Origin: an uncultured Clostridia bacterium
Lineage (GTDB): Bacteria; Bacillota; Clostridia; Christensenellales; Aristaeellaceae
Direction: 5' to 3'
Assembly (NCBI GenBank): GCA_947166705.1
Contig: CAMVFE010000001.1
Span: 62,001 to 126,000, forward strand
Length of the DNA: 64,000 nt
The notes below the pieces were generated by a model, which ran no database searches, had not been told where the DNA came from, and saw only the letters and a program-made list of their open reading frames with translations. Shown here one piece after another: positions 25,979-34,132 of the stretch. The translations under genes were made by a program, and so were the position numbers. Every line of letters starts with the position of its first letter. Position 1 is the stretch's first letter.

Positions 25979-27937
25979 TTATTTGTCCGTCTTCCCCCGT
26001 TTTTCCTCCCCGGCGCGCCGGGCGGCGGCCTCCGTCAGGCGCCGCACGATGTAGGCGGCCCCGGTCTTCCCGCTTTCCCCGGGATGGAAGATGTTCTCCT
26101 CCCGCACCCGGCGGATCTGCTCCCGCCAGGCCTCCGGATCCCGGGTCATCTCCGCGATCACCCCGTTCACCCGGTCTAGCTCATCCTTGTTCAGGGATCG
26201 GCCGATCCGGTCCCGCAGGGCGATTTCCAGCGGCGTGATGCCGATCCGCTCCCAGTTGGGGTTGGGCGCCTTCATCTTCGTGTTGATGAACAGGGTAGGC
26301 CGCTCCCGGGCGTAGGAGTACTCGTACGCGATCCCGGACCAGTCGGTGATCAGCACGTCCGCCTCCTCCATGCTCCGGTTGGAGGAAAAGTCCGTCTCGA
26401 ACCGCAGGCCCTCCCCCGTCTTATCCGCCCAGCGGTTCATCAGGCTCTCCAGCTTCGGTCCGTACCGCTTCACGTATTCCGGATGCGGCCGCACCGTCAC
26501 GATCCGGCCCTCCGCCGGCAGCCGCTCCAGCAGACCGTCGATGCATGAATCCAAGATATTGTCCTCGTTCCAGCTGGGGGCGATCAGCACCCGCTGGATG
26601 CCGTCCTTCTCCGAAGGCAGGGCGTCGGCGCCCTCCGCCCGCAGGTCATCCAGCAGCGGATAGCCGAACTCCACCAGCGTCTTCGCCGGCAGGCCGTAGA
26701 CCTCCTCGGTCTTCCGGATCTCGCGGACCTGCTGGGGCCCGACGCAGAACACCGTGTCGAAGTGGTCCATCGCGCCCTCCCGGAAGCTCATGTGGACGCT
26801 CATCGGGTCGTGGGGCGTGTAGATGTACTCAATATCCTTCCGTACGTAGCTCCGCTTGATGTGGAAGGACTCCAGGTCCGGGGTCGTCATCACGACGATG
26901 TCCGCGTCCATCTTCATCATCAGGGTGATGATCTTCTTCGGCCCGATATAATACGGTAGGATCCGGGGCTCCTTCTCCGCGATCCGGAAAACCTGGTCGT
27001 CCGGGTCGTTGGTCACGTAATGGATCCGGACGTTGGACTGCTTCAGCAGCTCCTCCGCGGTATCCCGGAAGTATTTCCAGAAGCCGCTCTTCTCGCTGTA
27101 GAACACGACGTGCTTGTTCCGGATGGAGAAGAACCGGCGGTAGTCCGCCTTCTCCCGCTTCGCGTTTTCATCATGGGCGAAAAGGCCCTTCTTTTCCCCG
27201 CCGAGGCTCTCGATCTCCCGCAGCGCCTCCCGGCTCTTTTCCAGCTCCGCGTAGTCCACGTGCTTCTGCGGCGGGATGGCCGCGTTCAGGGCGTACATCT
27301 GGGCCACGGACAGCAGGTTCCCGGCGATCCAGTACAGGCCGATCCCCGCGGCCACGAAGATCCCGAGATACAGGCTCAGCCCGACGGAAATCACCAGCAT
27401 GCTCACCTGGTTCAGCCGGCTCTGCTCCGCCTGCAGCGCCTGGCTCCGGTTCTGCGCCGCGCACATGACCAGCGCGCTGAGCGCCGCGGCGACGGGCACC
27501 GCGATGGAAATGCCGCCCCGTTCGGCGGGCACCCAGCCCAGGTTGATCCCCAGGAACGTCAGGTCCTTCTCCGCCGCGCCGCCGATCAGGCTCCGGATCG
27601 CCTCCACCAGCCCCAGCAGGATGATGAGCTGCACGATCACCGGAACGACCCCGGCCATGGGGTTGTATTTTTCCCGCTTGTAGAGCTTCGCCGTCTCCTC
27701 GGCGATGGCGTCCTTGTCCCCGTAGCGGTTAACGTGCAGCCAGTTGATCTCCGGCATCAGCCGGACCATCTTCAGCCCGTTCAGGTGAACCCATACGCTC
27801 AGGGGCAGCAGCAGGACACGGGTCACCAGCGTAAAGAGCAGGATCGCCCAGCCGTAATTCCCGCACAGGGAAAAGCACCAGCCCATCACCGCGCCCGCGG
27901 CGTCCCCGATCCACCCGATCACCGTCTGCAAAGCCAA
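25979..27937 (-). CDS. Fusion: YidC/Oxa1-type insertase domain + TagF-like phosphotransferase
   Basis: A 652-residue protein with TTG start at 27937 (a second TTG at 27931 is better spaced from AGGAGG). Residues 1-225 have YidC hallmarks: NYGWAILLFTLVTRVLLLPLSVW with the conserved arginine inside the membrane, KLYKREKYNPMAGVVPVIVQLIILLGL, and GLYWIAGNLLSVAQ. After a charged linker, residues 280-640 are TagF-like: HVVFYSEKSGFWKYF, FHIKRSYVRKDIEYIYTPHD, VLIAPSWNEDNI, VTVRPHPEY and DVLITDWSGIAYEYSYARERPT. The fusion may anchor or feed a phosphate-containing glycopolymer transferase. It is first in an operon with the small IDPS protein and a LicC-type enzyme. Confidence 0.9.
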   Translation of the reverse strand: MALQTVIGWIGDAAGAVMGWCFSLCGNYGWAILLFTLVTRVLLLPLSVWVHLNGLKMVRLMPEINWLHVNRYGDKDAIAEETAKLYKREKYNPMAGVVPVIVQLIILLGLVEAIRSLIGGAAEKDLTFLGINLGWVPAERGGISIAVPVAAALSALVMCAAQNRSQALQAEQSRLNQVSMLVISVGLSLYLGIFVAAGIGLYWIAGNLLSVAQMYALNAAIPPQKHVDYAELEKSREALREIESLGGEKKGLFAHDENAKREKADYRRFFSIRNKHVVFYSEKSGFWKYFRDTAEELLKQSNVRIHYVTNDPDDQVFRIAEKEPRILPYYIGPKKIITLMMKMDADIVVMTTPDLESFHIKRSYVRKDIEYIYTPHDPMSVHMSFREGAMDHFDTVFCVGPQQVREIRKTEEVYGLPAKTLVEFGYPLLDDLRAEGADALPSEKDGIQRVLIAPSWNEDNILDSCIDGLLERLPAEGRIVTVRPHPEYVKRYGPKLESLMNRWADKTGEGLRFETDFSSNRSMEEADVLITDWSGIAYEYSYARERPTLFINTKMKAPNPNWERIGITPLEIALRDRIGRSLNKDELDRVNGVIAEMTRDPEAWREQIRRVREENIFHPGESGKTGAAYIVRRLTEAAARRAGEEKRGKTDK

Positions 27938-28023
27938 GGACCTCCTTCCGCGCCCGCGTGTCCGCCCCCGGCTCCGGGGGCCCGGCCTCCGGAACCCCGG
28001 TCGCGTTGCACTCTTAATTTTTT

Positions 28024-28052
28024 ATTATACTCTGTTTCCCGCGGTCCCGCAA
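28024..28052 (-). promoter_or_regulatory. Sigma-A promoter for the YidC-TagF operon
   Basis: Minus strand TTGCGG (28047-28052), 17-base spacer ending in GAAACAGAG, TATAAT (28024-28029). Nearly the same as the promoter at 18136-18164. The region 27938-28353 has no gene; apart from this and the plus-strand promoter at 28267 I see nothing in it. Confidence 0.75.
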
Positions 28053-28266
28053 GGGGAACGCGTCCGGGGGCGAAGCCGAAACTTCCCGCAGTGCGGGAAA
28101 TGCGGGGTGGAAGCCCAATGAGCAAGGAAGTGATGCAGGCAGCAGCGCGCAGCACAGCCATTGCAAATTGCGCAAATACCGCCGCAGGCGTCCTGCACAC
28201 CCCGTGAATAGCAGCCCCGACGGGAAACCGGGCGCAAGCCCCGGCGGGGAACCGGGCACGCCAGCC

Positions 28267-28295
28267 TTGAAATCGGGGCCGTTTCCGTTTATAAT
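28267..28295 (+). promoter_or_regulatory. Sigma-A promoter for the YdjC/sulfatase operon
   Basis: Plus strand TTGAAA (28267-28272), 17-base spacer, TATAAT (28290-28295). The GTG start is about 58 bases downstream, behind GGAGGA. Confidence 0.75.
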
Positions 28296-28353
28296 AGGCT
28301 GTATTCTGGGGCGATCCCGTATACGGGCGGCAGGTCCGCCCGATGGAGGAACT

Positions 28354-29301
28354 GTGTACGAACTTGATTTTCACGCGGACGATTACGCCGCCTCGGTCGA
28401 GAATTCCCGGCGCATCCTGTCGCTGCTGGAGGCCGGGCGCATCGACAGCATCAGCGTGATCGTGAACATGAGCTGTTACGGCGAATGCATGGATATGCTG
28501 CGGGACAGCTGGTCCCGTTTTCCGAAAAAGCCCCTCCTGTCGCTCCATATCAACCTGATCGACGGCCGCCGGCTCTCCTCCCCGGGCGGAAAGGAAATCA
28601 TCCGCCAGTCCTGGGGGCAGCTCCTCTTCGGCGGCTTCCTGCCGGGCGGGAAACAGCTCCGGGAAGCCTGCGCCCGGGAAATCGGGGCGCAGCTGCAGGC
28701 CTTCCTGGAGCAGACCGCCCAGCTTCGGGATGACGGGGGCCGGCCCCTCCCCCTGCGGATCGATGGACATGTGCATACCCATATGACCCCCCTGGTTTTC
28801 CGCGCCCTGACGGACGCCCTGTCCCGGACGGGCCTCCTTTCCCGGGTCAGCTTCATCCGCTGTTCCGCAGAGCCCCTGGCGCCTTTTCTTTTCACGCCCG
28901 GGGTCGCCTTCACCCTGTCCCCCGTGAACGTCCTGAAAAACCGGGTGCTTCATCTGCTCAGCTTTTCCGTCCGGCGGAAGCTGCGCCGGATGGGCCTTCC
29001 CGCGGGCTGCGTCTTCGGCATCGCCCTGACCGGGGAAATGGACACGGACCGCGTCCGCCGCCTGCTGCCGAAAATGAAGCGGTATGCGCGGGGGAAGGAC
29101 GTCCGCCTGGAGGTCATGGCCCATCCCGGGCGCACCCTGCCCGCCGAGGTCACGGAGGAATACGGCCCGGACGACCGCCGTGCCTTCCTTTCCCCGAAAA
29201 GGGACCTGGAGCGCCGGATGCTCCTGGAGCTTTCGGACGCGGACCGGCTGCCCGCCGGGGCCGCGGAATCCGGTCCGGTAAATCATCGGGAGGAATCGTG
29301 A
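28354..29301 (+). CDS. YdjC/ChbG-family carbohydrate deacetylase
   Basis: A 315-residue protein from GTG at 28354 (GGAGGA at 28345-28350). DFHADDYAAS at 5-14 has the HADD metal motif of YdjC proteins; LSLHINLIDG and DGHVHTHMTPLVF supply the other metal and active-site histidines, and VMAHPG is the C-terminal motif. The family removes N-acetyl groups from N-acetylated amino sugars such as diacetylchitobiose; members in glycan clusters act on other substrates. One base separates its stop from the next start, so it is coupled to the sulfatase fusion. The substrate is unknown. Confidence 0.85.
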   Translation: MYELDFHADDYAASVENSRRILSLLEAGRIDSISVIVNMSCYGECMDMLRDSWSRFPKKPLLSLHINLIDGRRLSSPGGKEIIRQSWGQLLFGGFLPGGKQLREACAREIGAQLQAFLEQTAQLRDDGGRPLPLRIDGHVHTHMTPLVFRALTDALSRTGLLSRVSFIRCSAEPLAPFLFTPGVAFTLSPVNVLKNRVLHLLSFSVRRKLRRMGLPAGCVFGIALTGEMDTDRVRRLLPKMKRYARGKDVRLEVMAHPGRTLPAEVTEEYGPDDRRAFLSPKRDLERRMLLELSDADRLPAGAAESGPVNHREES

Positions 29302-29302
29302 A

Positions 29303-31981
29303 ATGCCCGCCGCTTCGCTGCTGTCCAACCTTGTCCTCGGGCCGGTCTGGCTCCTGCTCGAGTTCTTTTTTTCATCCTTTTTCCAATTGGGAAGCGCGGC
29401 CCTGTCCCTCGTTCTCCTGGGCCCCGCCGTCAGCCTCGTCTTCCTTCCGCTCCGGGCCGCCGCGGCATCCTTCGGTGCGCGGGCGGCCGGCCGCCCGGGC
29501 GGGCGGAAGCCGTCCCGCCTCCCGCTCCGGACCGCGGAAATCCTGGTCCCGCTCCTGCCGGACCTTGGCCTTTTCCTGGCCGCCCGCCGGTTCACGGACG
29601 GGCTGGAGGCGCTTTCCGGCGCGTCCCTCGGGCCTGTCCGGGACCTTTCCCTGCCCGACGGGCTCCTCGGCGGCCAGCTCAGCCTCCTGCCGTTCCTGGC
29701 GGCGGCCGCCGGCCTGCTGCCCGTGCTGTTTTCCCCGCGCCGCCCCGGTTCCGGCCGCACCCTGCCCCGGCTCCTTCCGCGGGCCGTCCCGGTCCCGGCG
29801 CTGCTTTTCGCCGGCCTGACGGTCGGCGCGCCTTCCGGCTTCGCGCTGTTCTGGATCCTTTTTCTCCTGTCCGGCTTCCTGCTGCGGCGGGCGCTGTCCC
29901 CGGTGTTCCGGCGTCTCCGCGCCCTCCTGTCCCGGCCCGGCTCCGGCAAAAGGCCGGCTCCGGACGCAGCGGGCAGGCGTTCCCCGGCGCCTGTGTCCCG
30001 GCCCGGCTTCTTCGGGAAAGCAGCCGCCGTCCTCCGGACGTATCTCCGCGGCAGGCCGGCCCCCGGGTTCTTTTTCCTCTGCGCGGCCCTTCTCTCCGTC
30101 CTGACGGGGCTGACGATTCCTTCCTCCGTGCTGGCCGCCTCCCCCCAAGAGTTTGTGGAATACCTTTCCGACCTGCATCCCCTCTGGAACCTCGCCAATT
30201 CCTTCCTGCTCGCGGCCGGGTTCTTCATGCTCTGGCCCGGCCTGCTTTACCTGCTGTCTCCCGCCGCGCTGAAGAAGGCGCTGGAGGCCGCGGCCTGGGC
30301 CGCCTCCGCCTGCTTCCTGGTCACCTTCCTGTTCTGCCGGAACGGGCTGGGAACCGTCTCGCCGTCGCTGGTATACGACGTCACCCCCGTCTACGGCAAA
30401 ATCGAGGGCATCATCCAGCTGACCGTCCTGCTGGTTCTTTCGGCGGGGGCCGTGTGGCTGCTGGTCCGGGAAAAGGGCCTGACGCGGGGAATCGCGCTGG
30501 CCCTCGCCGTGGTCCTCACGGGGCTGTCCGCCTGGAATATGGCGGGGATCCGGCGGGAAACGGAGGAGGTTTACCGCGTCCAGGAGCGGAACTACAGCGG
30601 GGAAAAGGTCATCCCCCTCAGCCGTGGCGGAAACAACGTGGTCGTCCTGATGCTGGACAGGGCCATCAGCAGCTACCTGCCCTGCATCCTGTACGAGCGC
30701 CCGGACCTGCGGGAGGTTTTTTCCGGCTTTGTCTACTATCCGAACGCCCTGTCCTTCGCGATGCATACAAACCTGGGCGCGCCGCCCCTCTTCGGGGGAT
30801 ATGAGTATACGCCCCTCGCCGTGGAGGAGCGGAAGGACGAACTCCTGCGGGACAAATACAACGAAGCCCTGCTGCTCATGCCGACCCTTTTCAGCCGGCA
30901 GGGATACCGGGTCTCCGTCTTTGACGTCCCGTATCCAGGAAGCTATACGGACGCCGGGGATTATACGATCTTTGACAGCCTGCCCCGTACGAACGCCCGC
31001 ATCCTGCGGGCCGCGGAGGACAGCGCGGTGCGGGACCGAACGGCGGAAAACGCCAGGCTCCGGAACTTCTTCTGCTACAGCCTGGCGATGGCGGGCCCCA
31101 CCCTCCTTTTCAACCGGGTGTACGACCTGGGAAACTATCACCGGCTTGCGAGGGAACAGAACCTCTACTCCCCGGGCAGCGGATCCCCTCGGGATGAAGG
31201 CCGGTATGTGTCCTCGGAGTTCCTCGCGGAATACGAAGTGCTCCGGAGCCTGGGCGCGATGACAAAGGTGTCGGACGGCGAAGGGGATACCTTCCTGCTG
31301 CTGGTCAACAACACGACCCATACTCCGGTCCTCCTGCCGGAACCGGAATACGCCCCGGTCCGGGAGCCGGACAACGCAGCGTATGACGCGGCGCACGCGG
31401 ACCGCTTCCTCGCCGGGCCCCTTCCCCTCCGCTTCACCACCGACCGCCAGATGGCGCATTACCAGGTCGACATGGCTGCGCTGCTGCGGGTTGGAGAATG
31501 GCTGGAGCAGCTGAAGCGGGAGGGGGTTTACGACCGTACGCGGATCATCATCGCCGCCGACCACGGATACGACTTCCAGCAGATCCCGGGGAGCAGCCTG
31601 CCGGCGGACGGAAACCTGCCGCACCAGACCGCGGACGGAAAAACCGTTTTCGAGGAAAACATCATGGGCTACAATCCGCTCCTGATGGTCAAGGATTTCG
31701 GCGCGGTGGGCCCCGTCCGGACGGATGCCTCCTTCATGACCAACGCGGACGTGCCCGGCCTGGCCCTGTCGGGCCTGGTCGAAAACCCTGTCAATCCCTT
31801 TACCGGGCAGCCCGTCTCCTCCGACGCGAAAAACGGGCCGCTGTACGTCAGCACCTATCACGGCCGGGGCGTCGGGCGGGACCGGGGCAATACCTACGGC
31901 CTGTCCACCTGGCTGATCGTCCGGGGCGGCGGCGATACGCTCTTCGACCCTTCCCGCTGGACCTTCCGCGCGGATCCCTGA
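29303..31981 (+). CDS. Membrane sulfatase-fold transferase with YidC-like N-terminal region
   Basis: An 892-residue protein. Residues 1-200 have a YidC-like order: LVLGPVWLLLEFFFSSFFQL, LSLVLLGPAVSLVFLPL, a LSLPDGLL segment before LSLLPFLAAAAGLL, and GAPSGFALFWILFLLSGFLLRRAL; conservation is weaker than in the 25979 fusion. Helices from 250 to 415 follow. From about 440 there is an alkaline-phosphatase/sulfatase fold: NNVVVLMLDRA (443), Thr at about 487 in AMHTNLGAPP as probable nucleophile, LVNNTTHTPVLL near 669 and IIAADHGYD near 752. Such enzymes (LTA synthase, phosphoethanolamine transferases) move phospho-head groups from lipids to glycans outside the cell. The substrate is inferred only by class. 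Confidence 0.75.
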   Translation: MPAASLLSNLVLGPVWLLLEFFFSSFFQLGSAALSLVLLGPAVSLVFLPLRAAAASFGARAAGRPGGRKPSRLPLRTAEILVPLLPDLGLFLAARRFTDGLEALSGASLGPVRDLSLPDGLLGGQLSLLPFLAAAAGLLPVLFSPRRPGSGRTLPRLLPRAVPVPALLFAGLTVGAPSGFALFWILFLLSGFLLRRALSPVFRRLRALLSRPGSGKRPAPDAAGRRSPAPVSRPGFFGKAAAVLRTYLRGRPAPGFFFLCAALLSVLTGLTIPSSVLAASPQEFVEYLSDLHPLWNLANSFLLAAGFFMLWPGLLYLLSPAALKKALEAAAWAASACFLVTFLFCRNGLGTVSPSLVYDVTPVYGKIEGIIQLTVLLVLSAGAVWLLVREKGLTRGIALALAVVLTGLSAWNMAGIRRETEEVYRVQERNYSGEKVIPLSRGGNNVVVLMLDRAISSYLPCILYERPDLREVFSGFVYYPNALSFAMHTNLGAPPLFGGYEYTPLAVEERKDELLRDKYNEALLLMPTLFSRQGYRVSVFDVPYPGSYTDAGDYTIFDSLPRTNARILRAAEDSAVRDRTAENARLRNFFCYSLAMAGPTLLFNRVYDLGNYHRLAREQNLYSPGSGSPRDEGRYVSSEFLAEYEVLRSLGAMTKVSDGEGDTFLLLVNNTTHTPVLLPEPEYAPVREPDNAAYDAAHADRFLAGPLPLRFTTDRQMAHYQVDMAALLRVGEWLEQLKREGVYDRTRIIIAADHGYDFQQIPGSSLPADGNLPHQTADGKTVFEENIMGYNPLLMVKDFGAVGPVRTDASFMTNADVPGLALSGLVENPVNPFTGQPVSSDAKNGPLYVSTYHGRGVGRDRGNTYGLSTWLIVRGGGDTLFDPSRWTFRADP

Positions 31982-32013
31982 CGGAGCCGCCCCCGCCGGA
32001 CCGTCTGTTCGGC

Positions 32014-32042
32014 TTGCGTATCCGGCCGCGCTGTGCTATGCT
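32014..32042 (+). promoter_or_regulatory. Possible sigma-A promoter for the 32102 gene
   Basis: Plus strand TTGCGT (32014-32019), 17-base spacer, TATGCT (32037-32042), 60 bases before the start codon. Confidence 0.5.
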
Positions 32043-32101
32043 TTGCGCAGGTTCTCCGAAGAGGCGGGACAGCCGCCCCGCGCAGGAAGGAAGCGGTACC
32101 C

Positions 32102-34114
32102 ATGAACAGGAAAAACAAAAGGCTGCCGGGCAGCCCGATCCCGGAGGGCACGCGGTGCCTCCGCATCCTCCTCCAGTCGGCGGTCACCTGGATGGCTGTT
32201 TCCTGCAGCCTGGAAGTGAACCCCATGCTGGATTACTGGGGGCTGCGGGGCTTCACGGCTGTGTACTGGAACCTGACAGAGTCCTTTGAATCTTATTCCT
32301 TCGCGCGTTTCATGCTCCTCCCCGGGATTTTCCTTCTTTATACCTTCATATCCCGGGCCTGGGAAAGGGATGGGGAATATACTCTGCCCGCCGGGGCACC
32401 CGGGACCGGGCGGCGCCTGGGGCCCAGCGTTCGCCTTCCTGCCGCCTTTTTCGCCGGGATGATGATCCTGGGCTGGTCCTTCTCCCACGACATTCCCCTT
32501 TCCCTGTCGCTGACCTTCGCGGACGGGCAGCTGCTTAAAAGCGCGCTGGTCTTCGGGGGATATTACCTGCTGTACCGGTATCTGATCCAGTATGTTTACC
32601 TGAAGTATGCCGTGGGATTCAGGCGCCCGTCCTTCTTCCGCGCGAAAAAGCCGAAAATCCTCCTGTGGTATGAGAAGCACCTGCTTCGGGCGCCTTTCCG
32701 GACCGCGGCACTGACACTGCTGATCCTGTATCTTCCGCTGATGATTGTTTCCTACCCCGGAATGATCGTGGCGGACACCGTCGGGCAGACCCTGAGGGGT
32801 TATCCGCTGCTCGCGGAGCCGACCATTCTTCCCGAAGCGGCGAAAGCGGGGAAGCCGCTGGCCCACCTGAATAACCACCATCCCGTCGCCCATACCCTGC
32901 TGATCCATTACTGCCTGTCCCTGGCGGACAGGGTGCTGCATTCCTGGAACGCGGGATTTTACCTCTATTCCGTCCTCCAGGAGCTGGCTTTCATCTGCGT
33001 CGTTGCCTTCCTGCTCCGGGAGTATATCCGGAAGCGCGGGGTATCTGTCTTTTATGCCGTGGGGGTGCTGGCCTATCTGTTCGCAAGCCCCTTTATCCAC
33101 AATTTTGTGATCCAGAACACCAAGGACGTTTTCTATTCCCTGTTCCTGCTGATGACGGTTTATTACTGGCATGAGCTGCTGAAGGAGGGAGGGCGGAGGA
33201 ATCTGCTGCTGCTCCTGCTGTTCGCCACCGGATCCGTTCTGTTCCGGAACGAGGGGCAATACGTGCTGATGCTGGCCGCCGCGGGGACGATCTGCCTGAA
33301 CCGGGAGTCGCGGAAAAGGTTCGCGGTGGTTCTCCTTTATCTTGCTGTTTTTTCGGCGGGATATTTCCACCTGCTGTTTCCGGCGCTGGGCATCGCCCCG
33401 GGCAGCCGCCGGGAGATGCTCTCCGTACCCTTCCAGCAGACGGCCCGGTACCTGGTCAAATACGGCGATGAGGTTACGGAGGAAGAACGGCAGGCTATTG
33501 ACGCGGTCCTGGATTACGACCGCGTCGCGGGAAGCTACAATCCGGTTTCCTCGGATCCTGTCAAGGACCTGTACCGGGAAGAAACCGCCACCCCGGCGGC
33601 GCTGGTCCGATACCTGATCAACTGGGCCAGGATGGGGCTGAAGCACCCCAAAACCTACCTGGCCGCTTTTATGCGCAACAACTATGAATATTTTTACCCG
33701 GATCACGGAATCCTGACCGTTGAAGAGTACAGGAGATCGGGCTTCCTGTTCGGGTGGCTGACGGAATTAGCGGAGCCGATGGGAATCGCGCCCGCCCAGC
33801 CTGCTTTCCTGGCTCCCCTCCGGAACCTGGCGGATGACACGCTGGCCTGGATCACCGGGTTCTCCCCGCTGACCTTTTTCATGATCACTTCCCTGTACCC
33901 CACTTTTGCGATCCTGCTCCTATGCTGCGCCATCCGGAAAAGGGACCGCACGCTGGTTTCCGTGAGCCTGATTCCCCTGCTGACGCTGATGGCCTGCCTG
34001 GCGGGCCCGTACAACGGATCGCACAGCCGGTACCTGCTTCCGCTGGCGCTGGCCTGGCCCTTTTTCGACCCGATTATCCGTCCCCGAAGGGAATCCCTGC
34101 CGGCAAATGCGTGA
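32102..34114 (+). CDS. Polytopic membrane protein, GT-C-like (possible DUF6020)
   Basis: A 670-residue protein (AGGAAGGAAGC before the ATG at 32102) with twelve or more hydrophobic helices. LYLPLMIVSYPGMIVADTVGQ and AHLNNHHPVAHTLLIHYC form a first-loop Asp plus histidine-rich pattern seen in GT-C enzymes, and FLFASPFIHNFVIQNTKDVFYSLFLL is a typical internal repeat. It shares the SYPGM-x-x-AD type block with the protein at 10807. It converges on the gene at 34133. Probably a polyprenyl-sugar-dependent transferase or related exporter; no substrate can be named. Confidence 0.65.
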   Translation: MNRKNKRLPGSPIPEGTRCLRILLQSAVTWMAVSCSLEVNPMLDYWGLRGFTAVYWNLTESFESYSFARFMLLPGIFLLYTFISRAWERDGEYTLPAGAPGTGRRLGPSVRLPAAFFAGMMILGWSFSHDIPLSLSLTFADGQLLKSALVFGGYYLLYRYLIQYVYLKYAVGFRRPSFFRAKKPKILLWYEKHLLRAPFRTAALTLLILYLPLMIVSYPGMIVADTVGQTLRGYPLLAEPTILPEAAKAGKPLAHLNNHHPVAHTLLIHYCLSLADRVLHSWNAGFYLYSVLQELAFICVVAFLLREYIRKRGVSVFYAVGVLAYLFASPFIHNFVIQNTKDVFYSLFLLMTVYYWHELLKEGGRRNLLLLLLFATGSVLFRNEGQYVLMLAAAGTICLNRESRKRFAVVLLYLAVFSAGYFHLLFPALGIAPGSRREMLSVPFQQTARYLVKYGDEVTEEERQAIDAVLDYDRVAGSYNPVSSDPVKDLYREETATPAALVRYLINWARMGLKHPKTYLAAFMRNNYEYFYPDHGILTVEEYRRSGFLFGWLTELAEPMGIAPAQPAFLAPLRNLADDTLAWITGFSPLTFFMITSLYPTFAILLLCCAIRKRDRTLVSVSLIPLLTLMACLAGPYNGSHSRYLLPLALAWPFFDPIIRPRRESLPANA

Positions 34115-34132
34115 AGCAGAGCGGACGGGGGA

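Noticed and set aside
28014-28259. Small frames on both strands between the divergent operons
   Set aside because: They cover a promoter region, have no ribosome binding site and no homology-like motifs.
29372-31861. Minus-strand open frame of 829 codons
   Set aside because: Shadow of the YidC-like/sulfatase gene, no family motif.
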